64,000 nucleotides of DNA, taken from Zanthoxylum bungeanum (lineage: Eukaryota; Streptophyta; Magnoliopsida; Sapindales; Rutaceae). The position numbers were made by a program, and so were the translations under genes. The stretch covers positions 107,310 to 171,309 of the forward strand of contig SKCR01033462.1 in the NCBI GenBank assembly GCA_019454045.1, read 5' to 3'. This document shows, in pieces, positions 22,939 to 33,152 of the stretch. The notes below the pieces were generated by a model. The model was given only the letters and a program-made list of their open reading frames with translations, was not told the origin of the DNA and made no database searches. Numbering within the stretch: position 1 is the first letter of the stretch; each line of letters opens with the position of its first letter.

Positions 22939-23625
22939 GTAGGACCTCGTATGCCCAATTGAACATATTTCACATTCAATCGAGTGTACTTCATCCGGCG
23001 CGGCAAAAAATTATGGTAAAGGTGGCCTTTAGGCATTTCCCTCGAATGAAGGACCTTTAACCCACCTTAGTTAGCCCATGCGCATTAGATTACAATGTAT
23101 AAATAAATAAATAAATAAATAATATGGGACCTTGTATGCTCGATTAAACACATTTCCCATTTAATCGAGTGTACTTCGTCCGGCGCGACAAAACGTCGTG
23201 GCAAAGGTAGCCCTTAGGCTTTTCATCCCTCAAGGTGAAGAACCTTTAATCCAACTTGATTTCCCATGCGCATTACACTATGATGCATGATTTAACAAGG
23301 AGATGTCATACAGAAAGCAAATAACGGAATAATAAATGGCGCGGCGAAATGTCATGGTAAAGGTAGCCTTTTAGGCTTTTCTTTCCTCAAATAGAGAACA
23401 TTTATACCAACATAATAAGCCCATGCATTACATTACAATGCATACAAATAAATGAGACAATGATATGGGACTTCGTATGTCCGATTAAACATATCTCACA
23501 TTCAATCAAACATACTTCGTCTAGCGCGACAAAACGTCGTGGCAAGATAGCCCTTAGGCTTTTCATCCCTCAAAATGGAGGACCTTTAATCCAACTTGAT
23601 TTACCCATGCGCATTTCATTACAAT
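22939..23625. repeat. Imperfect direct repeats of about 160 bp in LTR-D
   Basis: Full units at 22939-23097, 23129-23285 and 23467-23625, plus a shortened one at 23336-23442. Shared landmarks are GGGACCTCGTATG, CGAGTGTACTTC, CCGGCGCGACAAAA, GGCAAAGGTAGCCCTTAGGC and CCCATGCGCATT. They are non-coding. Confidence 0.85.
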
Positions 23626-24299
23626 TCGGAAATAAGTAACATGCGGAAAGTAAATAACATACTAACGACTAAATCATGCCTAAAAAATAAATAACATACC
23701 TAACGACTAAATAATGCTCAAACATAAGGTTGGATGAAACGAAATATGTGTGTCTCTCAAGCGGTACGTGGCATTGTATCCCGAGAGCAGACCGCACTAC
23801 CGTCCATTCGGATTCGGCTACGAAATTTACGTCCAGGTTTCCATTCGATATACCAAGAGAGAACACATATTCCATTCATCCGAAAGTCATATCATACACC
23901 AATCCACAATACTCATGCGAAATAAAGTATGAAAATAAATAAAAACAAAGCAGAATAAATAAAAAAGGGTGCCCTTAGTCTAACCTCTTAAGTCGTCTCT
24001 CGGAAGTGCGCTAATGCGGTTTTCGGAAGGGTTCATGCTCCGCAACTCCTCCGGTTCACTGGTTCGTTGTTTCTCTTTGTTGCCTCGCTGCTTCGGGATG
24101 CTGTTTTACTCCGTTTCGCTGTTGTTTCTTGTTGTGTTTTTTGGTTACTGTTTCGCGGTAATTAGAGACTATTTTTAGGTGATTTTTGCGGTAATAGGGG
24201 CTGGTTTTCTTGACAGTTTTCGGTGGTCAGAAAGCAGTTTTACACTGGGCAGATTTTTGGTGATTTAAGTGTAGTTTTTGGGGACTGGTGGTGCAATTT

Positions 24300-24560
24300 T
24301 TTTTGGTGATCTAAAGCTGTGTTTCAGGGGCTGTTTTCGGTGGTCAGTGGTTGTGTTTCAGTGGTTAGAGGCTGTGTTTTAGGGGCTTTTTTTGGTGGTC
24401 AGAGGCTGTGTTTCAGTGGTCAGAGGCTGTGTTTCAGGGGCTGTGTTCAGTGGTCAGGGGCTGTGTTTCAGGGGCAGTTTTCAGGGGTATTTGGGGGCTG
24501 TTATGGGCGTGAGTCAATGGCTGTATGAGGGCTGTTATGGGCGTGAGTCAGGGGCTATTT
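24300..24560. repeat. G-rich short tandem repeats in LTR-D
   Basis: The word GGCTGTGTTTCAGGGG and variants recur about eight times. The plus strand is G- and T-rich, so the minus (sense) strand is C- and A-rich. A later piece with GGGCTGTTATGGGCGTGAGTC is duplicated at about 24500-24550. Confidence 0.8.
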
Positions 24561-25439
24561 TGAGGGCTATATGAGACGTGATCCAATGGGTGTTTGGAGC
24601 TGTGATTTTCGGTGATTGTAGGGGCAGTTTTCAGGGGTGTATTCGGTGATGATGCTTACTATTTATGGGGGTGTTTGGTGATGTTCCTTTGCTGTTTTGG
24701 GAGAGTGTTTCGGTGATGGTAGAGATGAGGAGAAGAGAGAATTATTTGCTTTGTTTCTTGTTACTTTGGCGTGAGTTGCTTTGGCGTGAGTATTGGGGGA
24801 ACATGAACGTGGCTGTGTGTGGCGTTTAAGGGCTGGAAGTGTCGGTTTTGTGTCTTCACGTAGGGGTAGCGAGAGAGTGGCAGTGAGTGGCTTTGGTGAA
24901 CTATTTTATGTATGTAGGTTATGCGCGTGGAGGTCAAGCTGTTGGAGGTCGTTGGCTTAGGTGTATGTTTGTGAAGATGCTTACTGTTTATGAGGGTGTT
25001 TCGGTGATGGTTAGAATAGAGGAGAAGTGCAAATTATTTGCTTTGTTTCTTGTTGCTTTGGGGGTGAGTTGCTAGGGATTCAGGGTTGGGTTTAGGCTTC
25101 TTTTTATAGGCGAAGGGTTGAGGTTTACCTTGTGTGAAAAGGGAAAAAGATTTGTATAATTATGGGAGATATTTTTAATTAGTGTGTGACATGGAAAAAT
25201 ATTTTAATTAGAGAAGTGATTAGATATGATTTGATTTGATTAGCAAGATTAATATTTGATTTTATTTGATTTTTTTATTTAGGTATGTAATTTAATCGAT
25301 TTAGGAAAGCGTTTGATGAGATTTGATTTGTATCTCTTATTAGGGAATCTGATTTGTCTTGATTTTAGCATGTGTTTAATATGTGTTTTTGTTTAATTTG
25401 GAAGGTGATGGGCGTGAATGGACTCATTGGGCGTGTATC

Positions 25440-25635
25440 AGAGGCAGTTTTCAGGGGCATTCATGCGTGTTCAGGGGCTGACTTCAGCGGTTGGTTTGGG
25501 CGTGTTCAGGGGCTGACTTCAGGGGCATTCGGGCATGTTCATGGGCTGACTTCAGGGGCTGGTTTGGGCGTGTTCAGGGGCTGACTTTAGGGGCTGGTTT
25601 GGACATGTTCAGGGGCTGACTTCAGGGGCTGGATG
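25440..25635. repeat. GTTCAGGGGCTGACTTCAGG tandem repeat
   Basis: About five units of a 30-40 bp word with GGGCGTGTTCAGGGGCTGAC. The same array, with a different number of units, lies in the shortened right LTR at 29010-29170. Copy number thus changed after insertion. Confidence 0.85.
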
Positions 25636-25898
25636 AAGGCTAATGGCGTGAGTGGCTGCTGCATGGGTAATGGGCGTGAGTGGTGTGAATTGTGGGGGAT
25701 TCGGGCTAAGGTTGTGTTTTAAAACAGAGGTCCAACAAGCGAACCCAAAGCTAAACAAGCGAATTAAATCCAACAAGATGTCAATGTCTGACTCTTCCCT
25801 TCCGACTTTCATTTCCCGCGACTTCCACAATTTAAAGAGGTATTGTCTCCATGTGAGACTCATCATCGGGACTTATATGCAAAAATGCAGTGCCTACA

Positions 25899-26198
25899 TC
25901 GCCCCCACTTTGATGGGACTTATGTAGTGTGTGACAATGACAATCCTATCAAGTCATTCAATGCTTTTTACTTACCTGGCTCGCCAGCTGCCACTTGACT
26001 TGCCTGCTGCTTCGAGCTGAGTTTATGATTTAGTGGGCCTCGACCCTGGGACGCATCCAGAACTGTAATTGGTGATGTAGCGGGTCCTCGACCCTGGGAC
26101 GCTTCCCGAAACTACAACTGCTTATACAGTGGGTCCTCGACTCTGTGACGCATCCCATTAACTGTAACTGATGATGCAGGGAGCCATCGACCCTGGGA
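25899..26198 (-). repeat. Element D internal region, part 1 (tandem repeat)
   Basis: Begins with the polypurine tract. From about 26030 it holds units of 45-60 bp built on GGGCCTCGACCCTGGGACGCATCCC followed by AACTG-rich spacers. It continues on the far side of insert E at 28347. No gene. Confidence 0.8.
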
Positions 26199-27039
26199 TG
26201 TGACCGGCGTAAACACACACGTATAACGCAAGCGCACATATCGTTCAAGTAGTATAAAAATATCGATCCCACGAGGACTTAATTCCTACTGTTGTTATTA
26301 ATTGTTGAATCTATTTATTTACAAATATCTAATTGAGGGAGAAGAGAATGATTACTTGATTGATTTGGTTGATTGTTGAATTTCTAAATAAATAAAAAAA
26401 ATAAAAAGACAAAAGAAAATACTAAGGAAAATAACAAAAGACACAAAGATCTAGGGTTGTGAATCTTTCTAATATCTCTTAAAAGATGAAGTGATTATTT
26501 TATGTTTGTGTAATAAATCGGTTTACTAACCTGGAACATGAAATTATGCGAAAGCCTATGTTGATGGTCAGACGCAAATACCCAGTGTAACCCAATTGAA
26601 CCATATGTCTATGTCAACCAAATTATCTGGATTCATTAAGTTTAAGTCCCAATTATGGCTACCCCCTGCCCGACAGGTATATGTCTATCCTGTAAGGAAA
26701 TCTATTAAATGTTTATCTATCCTCAAGGAAGATCGTGGGCTATTGAGTCTAAGTCTTAAACCTAAAATCCCTATGTCTAGTTCATTTTAAGTTTACCACA
26801 TCAATCTTATTGGTGATCAGACAACAAGAAGCATTAAACTTAAGACTCAATAAATAAACTAAATAATTACCCATAAAAAGAAAATCAATTATTAAGTGTG
26901 GATATTGTGTTTCATCACTTCCCTAGAATAAAATAAAATGCTGGGGCTAGAGGATCCACTTTTAGAAATCTCAAATTATTATAATATGGAAATTGCCAGT
27001 ATTATCCAATTAAGTTTAACCACCATAATGTGGTGTTAT

Positions 27040-27420
27040 TATTTATCCATAAACCAGCCATATAGGCGGTAATTATCTGTCGCCTAAAGACCATCCATAT
27101 AGGCGGTGTCACATTATGTTACATAATTAAAACCAGCCATTAAGGCGGAATCAACTTTTAGTTCATATTACAATTTCCATATTATAATTAAAGTGAGATT
27201 AATCTACCTTTACTATTTATATATTTAGAAATCTATAATATATAAATCTGTGTGATATTTACCAACCAGTCATATAGGCGGTATCCTGATTAAGTCAAAT
27301 TAATAATTAATTATCAACCGCCCAACCAGGCGGTATCCTCATTAAGTCAGGTTAAAACCAGTTTAAAAATAATTACCAACCGACCAATATGGCTGTATCC
27401 TTATTAAGTCAGGTTTTAAA
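27040..27420. repeat. TATAGGCGGT dispersed repeats in insert E
   Basis: Six copies of a word like AACCAGCCATATAGGCGGTA occur, near 27053, 27090, 27134, 27274, 27322 and 27383. In the last three they alternate with ATTAAGTCAGGTTA. Function unknown. Confidence 0.75.
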
Positions 27421-27794
27421 TAATTTATATATTATAATTAAGGGAGATTAATCTAAATTATAAAAGTAAAAAGCTTCACTTTACCCCAGCAGAAATTTAA
27501 CTACAAACATAAAAGAAAAGAGAAGAAGAAGAAGAACTATTATTACTACTGAAAATTAAAATACATAAATTAAATATTATTTATTTTTTACAAAAACTAG
27601 ATGCAATCCTCTAAAAACAGGGAAAAGCTCCAAGGAAGCACACCAAATGAAGTGAAGAGGAGCTGAATTTATAGACATAATTTGGTTCCGGCGTCGCGAC
27701 GCCCAGACGCGTCTTTTGTCAACATGGGTTGACCACGCGGATTCTGTCGACATAATCATGTGGTGACTTGTGGCAGGCGGTGAGAGTGGTCCAA

Positions 27795-28045
27795 TGAGAG
27801 CTTGACATGTGGCAGAATGTGATTTGCCAATATTTCGGTCCAATGGGAAGGTGACACGTGTCACGGGAGTGTCGGCACCATAGATTTTTGACACGTGGCA
27901 TGCGACACATTTTACCTGATCTTCTGAGATTAGGAAACGTGGCACGGCGCACGTTAGCGTAGATGATGATTGTCGGCATCTTAGGATGATGACACGTGGC
28001 AGACGCATTTTAGCGGATCAGTTGTGATGGTGACACGTGGCACGG
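27795..28045. promoter_or_regulatory. Cluster of ACGTG (G-box/ABRE-like) words
   Basis: GACACGTGGCA or close variants appear near 27803, 27852, 27890, 27933, 27990 and 28030. CACGTGGC is the core bound by plant bZIP and bHLH factors (G-box, ABA-responsive element). Six in 250 bp inside a presumed LTR suggests promoter use; this is inference, with no transcript start visible. Confidence 0.5.
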
Positions 28046-28346
28046 CTCACGTTAGCAAAGTCAACTTTCTCAAATTCTGACCCGTTGACCCGGTGCACGT
28101 TAGCAGCTCTGGTGCATGTTAGGCGTCGAGACGCCAAGGGCTTGTGCGTCGCGACGCGGCCAAATTACAAAAATGCCCTTTTTGCCAATTTTCACTGTTT
28201 TGCTCCAAATCACCTCTAGAATGTCCTGAAACTTTATTTATCTACAAAATAACACAAAACACATAAAAATATTCACAAAAATCAAGAAACTAAACAAAAT
28301 ATTAGGTTAAATGAGTGGGAAATAGTGATAGATTTACCACTCATCA

Positions 28347-28806
28347 GGACGCATCCCAATAATTGCAACCGACAACGGGCCATCGACCATGGGACGCATC
28401 CCAATACCATTGACAATGTGGGTCACGACCCTAGGACGCATCCCAAAACTGGAACTGATGATGCATGGAGCCATCGACCCCGGGACGCATCCCAATAAAT
28501 GCAACCGACAACGGGGGCCTCGACCCTGGGACGCATCCCAATACCGCTGACAATGTGGGTCACGACCTTGGGACTCATCCCCAAAACTGATGCTAAGTGT
28601 GGGCCTCGCCCCCGGGACTCATCCCCAAAACTGATACTGACGTGGGCCTAAACCCTGGGACTAATCCAAAAACTGATGCTGATGTGGGCCTCGCCCCCGG
28701 GACTCATCCATAAAACTGATGCTGATGTGGGCCTCGCTCTGGGACTCATCCCGAAAACTGATGCTGATGTGGGCCGCGACCCTGGGACGATCCCCAAAAC
28801 TGCTGA
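28347..28806 (-). repeat. Element D internal region, part 2 (tandem repeat)
   Basis: About ten imperfect units of GTGGGCCTCGACCCTGGGACGCATCCC-type sequence with AAAACTGATGCTGAT spacers. They degrade toward the right LTR. No coding potential and no primer-binding site; that site was presumably lost with the inner part of the right LTR. Confidence 0.8.
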
Positions 28807-29440
28807 TGATTAGGAAAATGATATAGTTGATTTTACTTGATTTGTTTTATTTAGGTATTTAATTTAATCGATTTAGAAAAGCGTTTGATGAGATTTGATT
28901 TGTATCTTTTAATTAGGGAATGTGATTTGTCTTGATTTTAGCATGTGTTTAATATGTGTTTTTGTTTAAGTTGGAAGGTGATGGGCGTGAATGGACTCAT
29001 TGGGCGGTATCAGAGGCATTTTTCAGGGGCATTCAGGCGTGTTCAGGGGATGGTTTGGGCCTGTTCAGGGGCATTCGGGCGTGTTCAGGGGCTGACTTCA
29101 GGGGCATTCGGGCGTGTTCAGGGGCTGACTTCAGGGGCATTCGGGCGTGTTCAGGGGCTGACTTTAGGGGCTGGATGAAGGCTAATGGCGTGAGTGGCTG
29201 CTACATTGGTAATGGGCGTGAGTGGTGTGAATTGTGGGGGATTTGGGCTAAGGTTGTGTTTTAAAACAGAGGTCCAACAAGCGAACCCAAAGCTAAACAA
29301 GCGAATTAAATCCAACAAGATTTCAATGTCTGACTCTTTCCTTCCGACGTCCGTTTCCCGTGACTTCCACAATTTAAAAAGGTAGTGTCTCCATGTGAGA
29401 CTCATCTTCGGGACTTATATGCAAAAATACAGTGCCTACA
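28807..29440 (-). repeat. Truncated 5' LTR of element D
   Basis: Matches 25237-25898, including TTTAATCGATTTAG, the GTTCAGGGGCTGAC array and the final GTGCCTACA. About 2.97 kb that should lie at its left is missing, so the deletion joins LTR directly to the internal repeats. Confidence 0.85.
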
Positions 29441-29445
29441 CGGTG

Positions 29446-29986
29446 ATCTTAGGTAGGAACTTATCAGGTAGGGATCTAAGAATTTTCTAACTATCATATT
29501 GGTAGGGATAGTCTCACCTAGGTTAAAGCTTGAGTTAACAATGTCGTTAATCTCAGCATAGAACTCATCAAAGGTCTCATCATCTTTCATTCTTGCGACC
29601 TCAAACCTAGTAGAAAATTCCTGGAGTCTATTATTTTTAACAGACATTGTGCCCTCATTTACAGTCTGCAGGATGTCCCAAGCATCCTTGGCTATCTCAC
29701 ACATTGAGATTCTCCTAAACTCAGCAAAACATACAACACCATGTATGGCATTAATTGTCTTGCTGTTCCTATTGCTAGCATAAAATTTGTCCTTGGTCCA
29801 GGTTATTTTGTCTTTAGGGGAAGAGACCTCATCGACTATAACAACGGGAGGTTTCCATCAGTGTTCTTCTGTCATCCAGACATTCTCATCTAAGGACTTA
29901 AGGAACGCTCTCATGCGAACCTTCCAATGTAAATATTCAGTGCCATCAAAAAATGGCGGACAATTTAAGGGTTTAATATGTTCCAT
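29446..29986 (-). pseudogene. Element C gag, N-terminal part
   Basis: From the ATG at 29986 the frame reads MEHIKPLNCPPFFDGTEYLHWKVRMRAFL, the standard opening of copia gag (a short hydrophilic start, then F-D-G-T-x-Y-x-x-W). It continues with AKDAWDILQTVNEGTMSVKNNRLQEF and DDETFDEFYAEINDIVN...LRSLPDKF, the UBN2-type capsid domain. A stop lies near 29865. At 29446 the gene is cut by element D and resumes at 22265. Confidence 0.88.
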
Positions 29987-30012
29987 AGCTAATGGGTCAA
30001 GGATAGAGTTCA

Positions 30013-30025
30013 GGCTCTGATACCA
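30013..30025 (-). promoter_or_regulatory. Primer-binding site of element C
   Basis: Minus strand TGGTATCAGAGCC, complementary to the initiator tRNA-Met 3' end, two bases from the LTR boundary at 30028. Confidence 0.93.
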
Positions 30026-30027
30026 TT

Positions 30028-31123
30028 TGAAAGTTCGTGTTTACCCTAAGATTCTGACCCTATGTGGAATTAAACACAATAATCAAGACAAGTCCTGATT
30101 ACTCTAACTATGGAATTCTAACAGACAACTACAATATCAACCAATTATAATATAACCCTAAAATATTAATTCAATGCAAAATATAAATGCAGAAAATAAA
30201 TAAACATCATACAAAAAACACAATATTTTGGTGACGAATTGGAAAACTCGTGCAAGTAAAAAACCACTCCGGGTATCTCGGCTACCAGCCCAATCCACTG
30301 TGTAGAGAAACCCTTACAACGATGGTCAAGACTTATGGTGGAAACTCCACCGACTCAAGTACCTCTAGATTGCAAGAACTCAAGGGTCTCCTCAAGCCCG
30401 TATCCTACGATTTTCTTCAAAACCTCTGAATTCTTTGAGTGAATCAACTCTGCAACTCTGAATGCCGGAACTCCGACAGCCAATCTTCCTCCTTGAGAAC
30501 TCTGAAGTTTTAGGAAATTGGGTTTGTTGTGTTGATGGTTTAATAAAGAATGCTTTCACCAAAATAAAGAAGATATGAGAACAAGAAGTCTTCAAGGTGA
30601 AAACAAAGAGATTGAAAACTAAGAATGTGTTTAGGCTCAAAGGAATGTGTTTTCAACACTTGTGAATGTGGCTCAATATTTGTTTATATAGGTTGGGTAA
30701 AGGAAAAGGTTTTCCTAGTGTTATTTTGGCTTAAAAATATGTCTAAAGTATCTTACTTACACACAGGCGTTCGAACGCACTTCAAACGCAAAGTTTCTGC
30801 CTGAAAAGGTTCGAATGGAAATACAAACGCCGGACTGGTTTTTCAGGTTTAAATTAAAACGCTTCTAACTTTCTAGGCCTTTGCCAAATCATGCGTTCTT
30901 TATATGTACGCAATAGTCTTTGAGTCTACTTTCTAATGCCACTAACCTCATATCAATTGGAGCTCTAAATCTTCTAGAATATTCAAAAGAGGAAACATTA
31001 CTCGGATAACTCCATCAGATTTTATCCAAATACTTGTCCAATTGCTCCGAGATCTTCAAGACTTATTACAACTCAATTGGACTTGTTTTGTTATAGACAT
31101 TGCCAATAAAAATAGAACTAACA
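30028..31123 (-). repeat. 5' LTR of element C
   Basis: TGAAAGTTCG...CTAACA with canonical ends, followed by the target duplication AAATT. A TATA-like element lies at 30683-30690 (minus strand TATATAAA). The copy is about 30 bp shorter than its partner at 17733-18860. Confidence 0.93.
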
Positions 31124-31128
31124 AAATT

Positions 31129-31818
31129 GATAAAAGACATCAAATGACACTTAGACTTTGTGATAGAGTTCAACAGTAGAAACCTACATAGGATAGGTAG
31201 GTGTAAATCTTTGAACCTTACTTTATAAGAATATATATTTCTTTATTGACTGATCAGTAGACATGATGTCCTTGAATTGTTCTGTCATTTCTGTAAATGA
31301 TGATATATCTCACACATGAATCTTCCTAACACATTTATGTTCTCATTGTTATGTTCATTTTGGCCATGAACATCAACCTGGTTTTGCAAGAGTTTCTAAA
31401 GAATTAAGCCCTACACAATTCTCCTTTAAAGTGGCCCCATTTCTCTCTCACATAGGTGATTTCTTAATCAGAAGTAACCGATAATACTATACTCGGATTA
31501 TCACACATAAGAATCATAAGAAGCATAGCTTATCATGTTCACACGGTTATCATTGTTTCATCATAGGAATAGACCAGGGGACAACCCCCACAATGATCTA
31601 ATCCAGTCTTTACAACTAGGTTTTCCCTTTGAACCTAGATCTTGGGATCTTCAGTCAACTAAGTTGGGTTTCCATTATATTGACTTATTCTTTTATTGGT
31701 TTTAGTCTCATTCTCCTTGATGATTTATCTACTAACTCGCCATCCAACCCTTTGGTTAGCGAATCCGCGATGTTACCCTCTGATTTTACATAATCAATAG
31801 AGATAACTCCAGTGAAGA
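31129..31818 (-). other. Copia-A 3' untranslated region
   Basis: Lies between the end of RNase H and the element C insertion point. It is non-coding and AT-rich, and no internal repeat was noticed. Confidence 0.6.
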
Positions 31819-32199
31819 TTAGTTGTCTAATGGTATTATGTCTACGCTCTGTGCTCTTCCAATAGCCGATTTACTATTGCAATGTATACAGATTGCTGGC
31901 ACAGGCTTTGGCCACCTTAGAATATCCTCTAGGAACTGGCGTTGCCATTCTGCCTCTTCACTGCACTTATCCAGCGTAATAAACTCAGACTCCATTATGG
32001 GTCTAGCTATAACTGTTTGTTTAGAGAATTTCCATGATACAGCTGCACCTGCTAGTGTGAACACATATTCACTGGTAGATTTTGAATCTTTTATATCCGA
32101 TATCCAGTTCGCATAACTATATCCTTCCAAGACAGTTGGATATTTAGAATAATACAACCTATAACTAAGAGTAAATCGTAAGTACCGTAGTACATTCAC
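31819..32199 (-). pseudogene. Copia-A RNase H
   Basis: RNase H removes the RNA strand after minus-strand synthesis. The frame shows [12 protein letters not shown], then [51 protein letters not shown] and WQRQFLED, the typical copia order. The first catalytic Asp position reads A-N-W rather than the usual A-D-W, and the later E of S-E-x-E is kept (M-E-S-E-F). The frame is separated by a stop from reverse transcriptase at 32203 and ends a little early (SVDIIPLDN). Confidence 0.85.
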
Positions 32200-32202
32200 T
32201 AT

Positions 32203-33149
32203 TCATTTCCAATGGTTATTTCCTGGATTACTCATGTATCTACTTAGTTTACTTATTGTGTAAGCTATATTCGGCCTAGTATAACTCATTAAGTACATTA
32301 GACTTCCAATTATTCTAGAATACTCCACTTGAGATAAACTCTCTCCTTTATTCTTTGAGAAGTGAAAACTTATGTCTATCGGTGTTCTGGCCACACCAGA
32401 ATCATCTTTGTTGAATTTCTCAAGTATCTTGACTACATAATGTGATTGACTTAGAATGAGTCCATCCGATGTTCTTGATATTTTAATCCCTAAAATGATG
32501 TCGACTAATCCCATATCTTTCATGTAAAAACTTGACTTCAACGTATCCTTGGTAGATTTGATAATTTTATCATTACTACCAATAATAAGCATGCCATCTA
32601 CATAGAGGTACAAAATGACATACTCATTTTTTGTATCCTTGACATATATGCATTTATCACATTCATTGAATTTGAACCCACTTGACATCATAGTATTGTT
32701 AAATTTTCCATGCCATTGTTTTGGTGCTTGTTTAGGCCATATAAAGACTTCACCAATTTAAAGAATTTCTTCTCCTATCCAGAAGGAGAAAAATCCTCAG
32801 GTTGTTTCATGTTGATTTCTTCATCCAAATCTCCATTAAGGAAAGCTGTTTTGACATCCATATGATGTACTTCAAGATTCCGCAATACGGAAATTGCAAG
32901 TACCATCCTAATAGAATTTATTCTCGTAACAGGAGAATATATATCAAAGTAGTCTAGGCCTTCTCGTTGCCGATAGCCTTTGATCACAAGTCTGGCCTTA
33001 TACATATCAATTGATCCACCTGCCTTCAATTTCCTCTTGAAAATCCATTTATAGCCTAGTGGTTTACATCCTGGTGGAAGATCCACTAGTTCCCAAGTGT
33101 GATTTTGTAGGATAGAATCAATTTCGCTCTCAATAGCCTCTTTCCACAA
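32203..33149 (-). pseudogene. Copia-A reverse transcriptase
   Basis: Copies element RNA to DNA. 33149-32775 encodes WKEAIESEIDSILQNHTWELVDLPPG, KWIFKRK, KARLVIKGYRQREGLDYFDIYSPV and MDVKTAFLNGDLDEEI, the start of RVT_2. A frameshift near 32700-32775 breaks the palm. 32691-32203 resumes with CIYVKD, YLYVDGMLIIGS, LILSQSHYVVKIL and YSRIIGSLMYLM. The catalytic Y-V-D-D box reads Y-V-D-G, a loss of the second Asp, so activity would be abolished even without the frameshift. Closest to the Tnt1/Tork-like group by eye. Confidence 0.9.
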
Positions 33150-33152
33150 AGG

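Larger units (their letters stand above)
22272..25898 (-). repeat. 3' LTR of element D, 3627 bp
   Basis: TG...CA ends, closed by the polypurine tract at 25899. It holds repeats of several kinds: about 160-bp units between 22939 and 23625, an AAAT microsatellite (23100-23125), G-rich GGCTGTGTTTCAGGGG repeats (24300-24560) and GTTCAGGGGCTGACTTCAGG repeats (25460-25630). The last 660 bases match 28807-29440. ORFs within it (24319-24574, 24887-25075, 25372-25584, 25652-25927) only follow the repeats and are not genes. Confidence 0.75.
26199..28346. mobile_element. Insert E (2148 bp), probable solo LTR
   Basis: It interrupts one unit of the element D internal repeat: left flank ...CCCTGGGA, right flank GGACGCATCCC. 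Ends are TGTGACCGGCG and CCACTCATCA, so TG...CA as in an LTR. Only GGA is duplicated at the flanks (26196-26198 and 28347-28349), shorter than the usual 5 bp. The start has the AAGCGCACATATCG and TATCGATCCCACGAGG words found in many plant repeats. The middle has TATAGGCGGT repeats and the right part has GACACGTGGC repeats and GTCGCGACGC palindromes. No long ORF is credible. Alternatives are a TRIM-like or other non-autonomous element. Confidence 0.55.
22272..29440 (-). mobile_element. Element D, LTR element with 3.6-kb LTR, inserted in element C gag
   Basis: Ends are TGTAG and CTACA, with the 5-bp duplication CGGTG (22267-22271 and 29441-29445), and removing it rejoins the gag frame of element C. 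The left LTR runs 22272-25898. The right LTR (28807-29440) keeps only the last 630 bases. The internal region, without insert E, is about 760 bp and consists of a tandem repeat, with no gag or pol. The block TCGCCCCCACTTTG at 25899 is the polypurine tract. The element is non-autonomous. The large LTR and a GAGTCACCACCCGGT phrase (near 22370) recall large Tat/Ogre LTRs, but that link is weak. Confidence 0.8.
17733..31123 (-). mobile_element. Element C, gag-only LTR retrotransposon inside copia-A
   Basis: LTRs lie at 17733-18860 and 30028-31123, with a 5-bp duplication AAATT (17728-17732 and 31124-31128). A tRNA-Met primer-binding site is at 30013-30025 and a polypurine tract at 18861-18872. 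Once nested inserts D and F are taken out, the internal region is about 3.5 kb. It encodes a copia-type gag with two CCHC-like knuckles and a coiled coil, but no protease, integrase or reverse transcriptase. The element must have used enzymes supplied by another copy. The gag class (coiled coil plus K-I-W-V end) resembles that of SIRE/Tork-like copia elements. Confidence 0.88.

Noticed and set aside
24319..25584. Several plus-strand ORFs with Gly/Val/Phe repeats (for example 24319-24528 and 25372-25584)
   Set aside because: They only read through G-rich tandem repeats of LTR-D and lie opposite to the element's sense.
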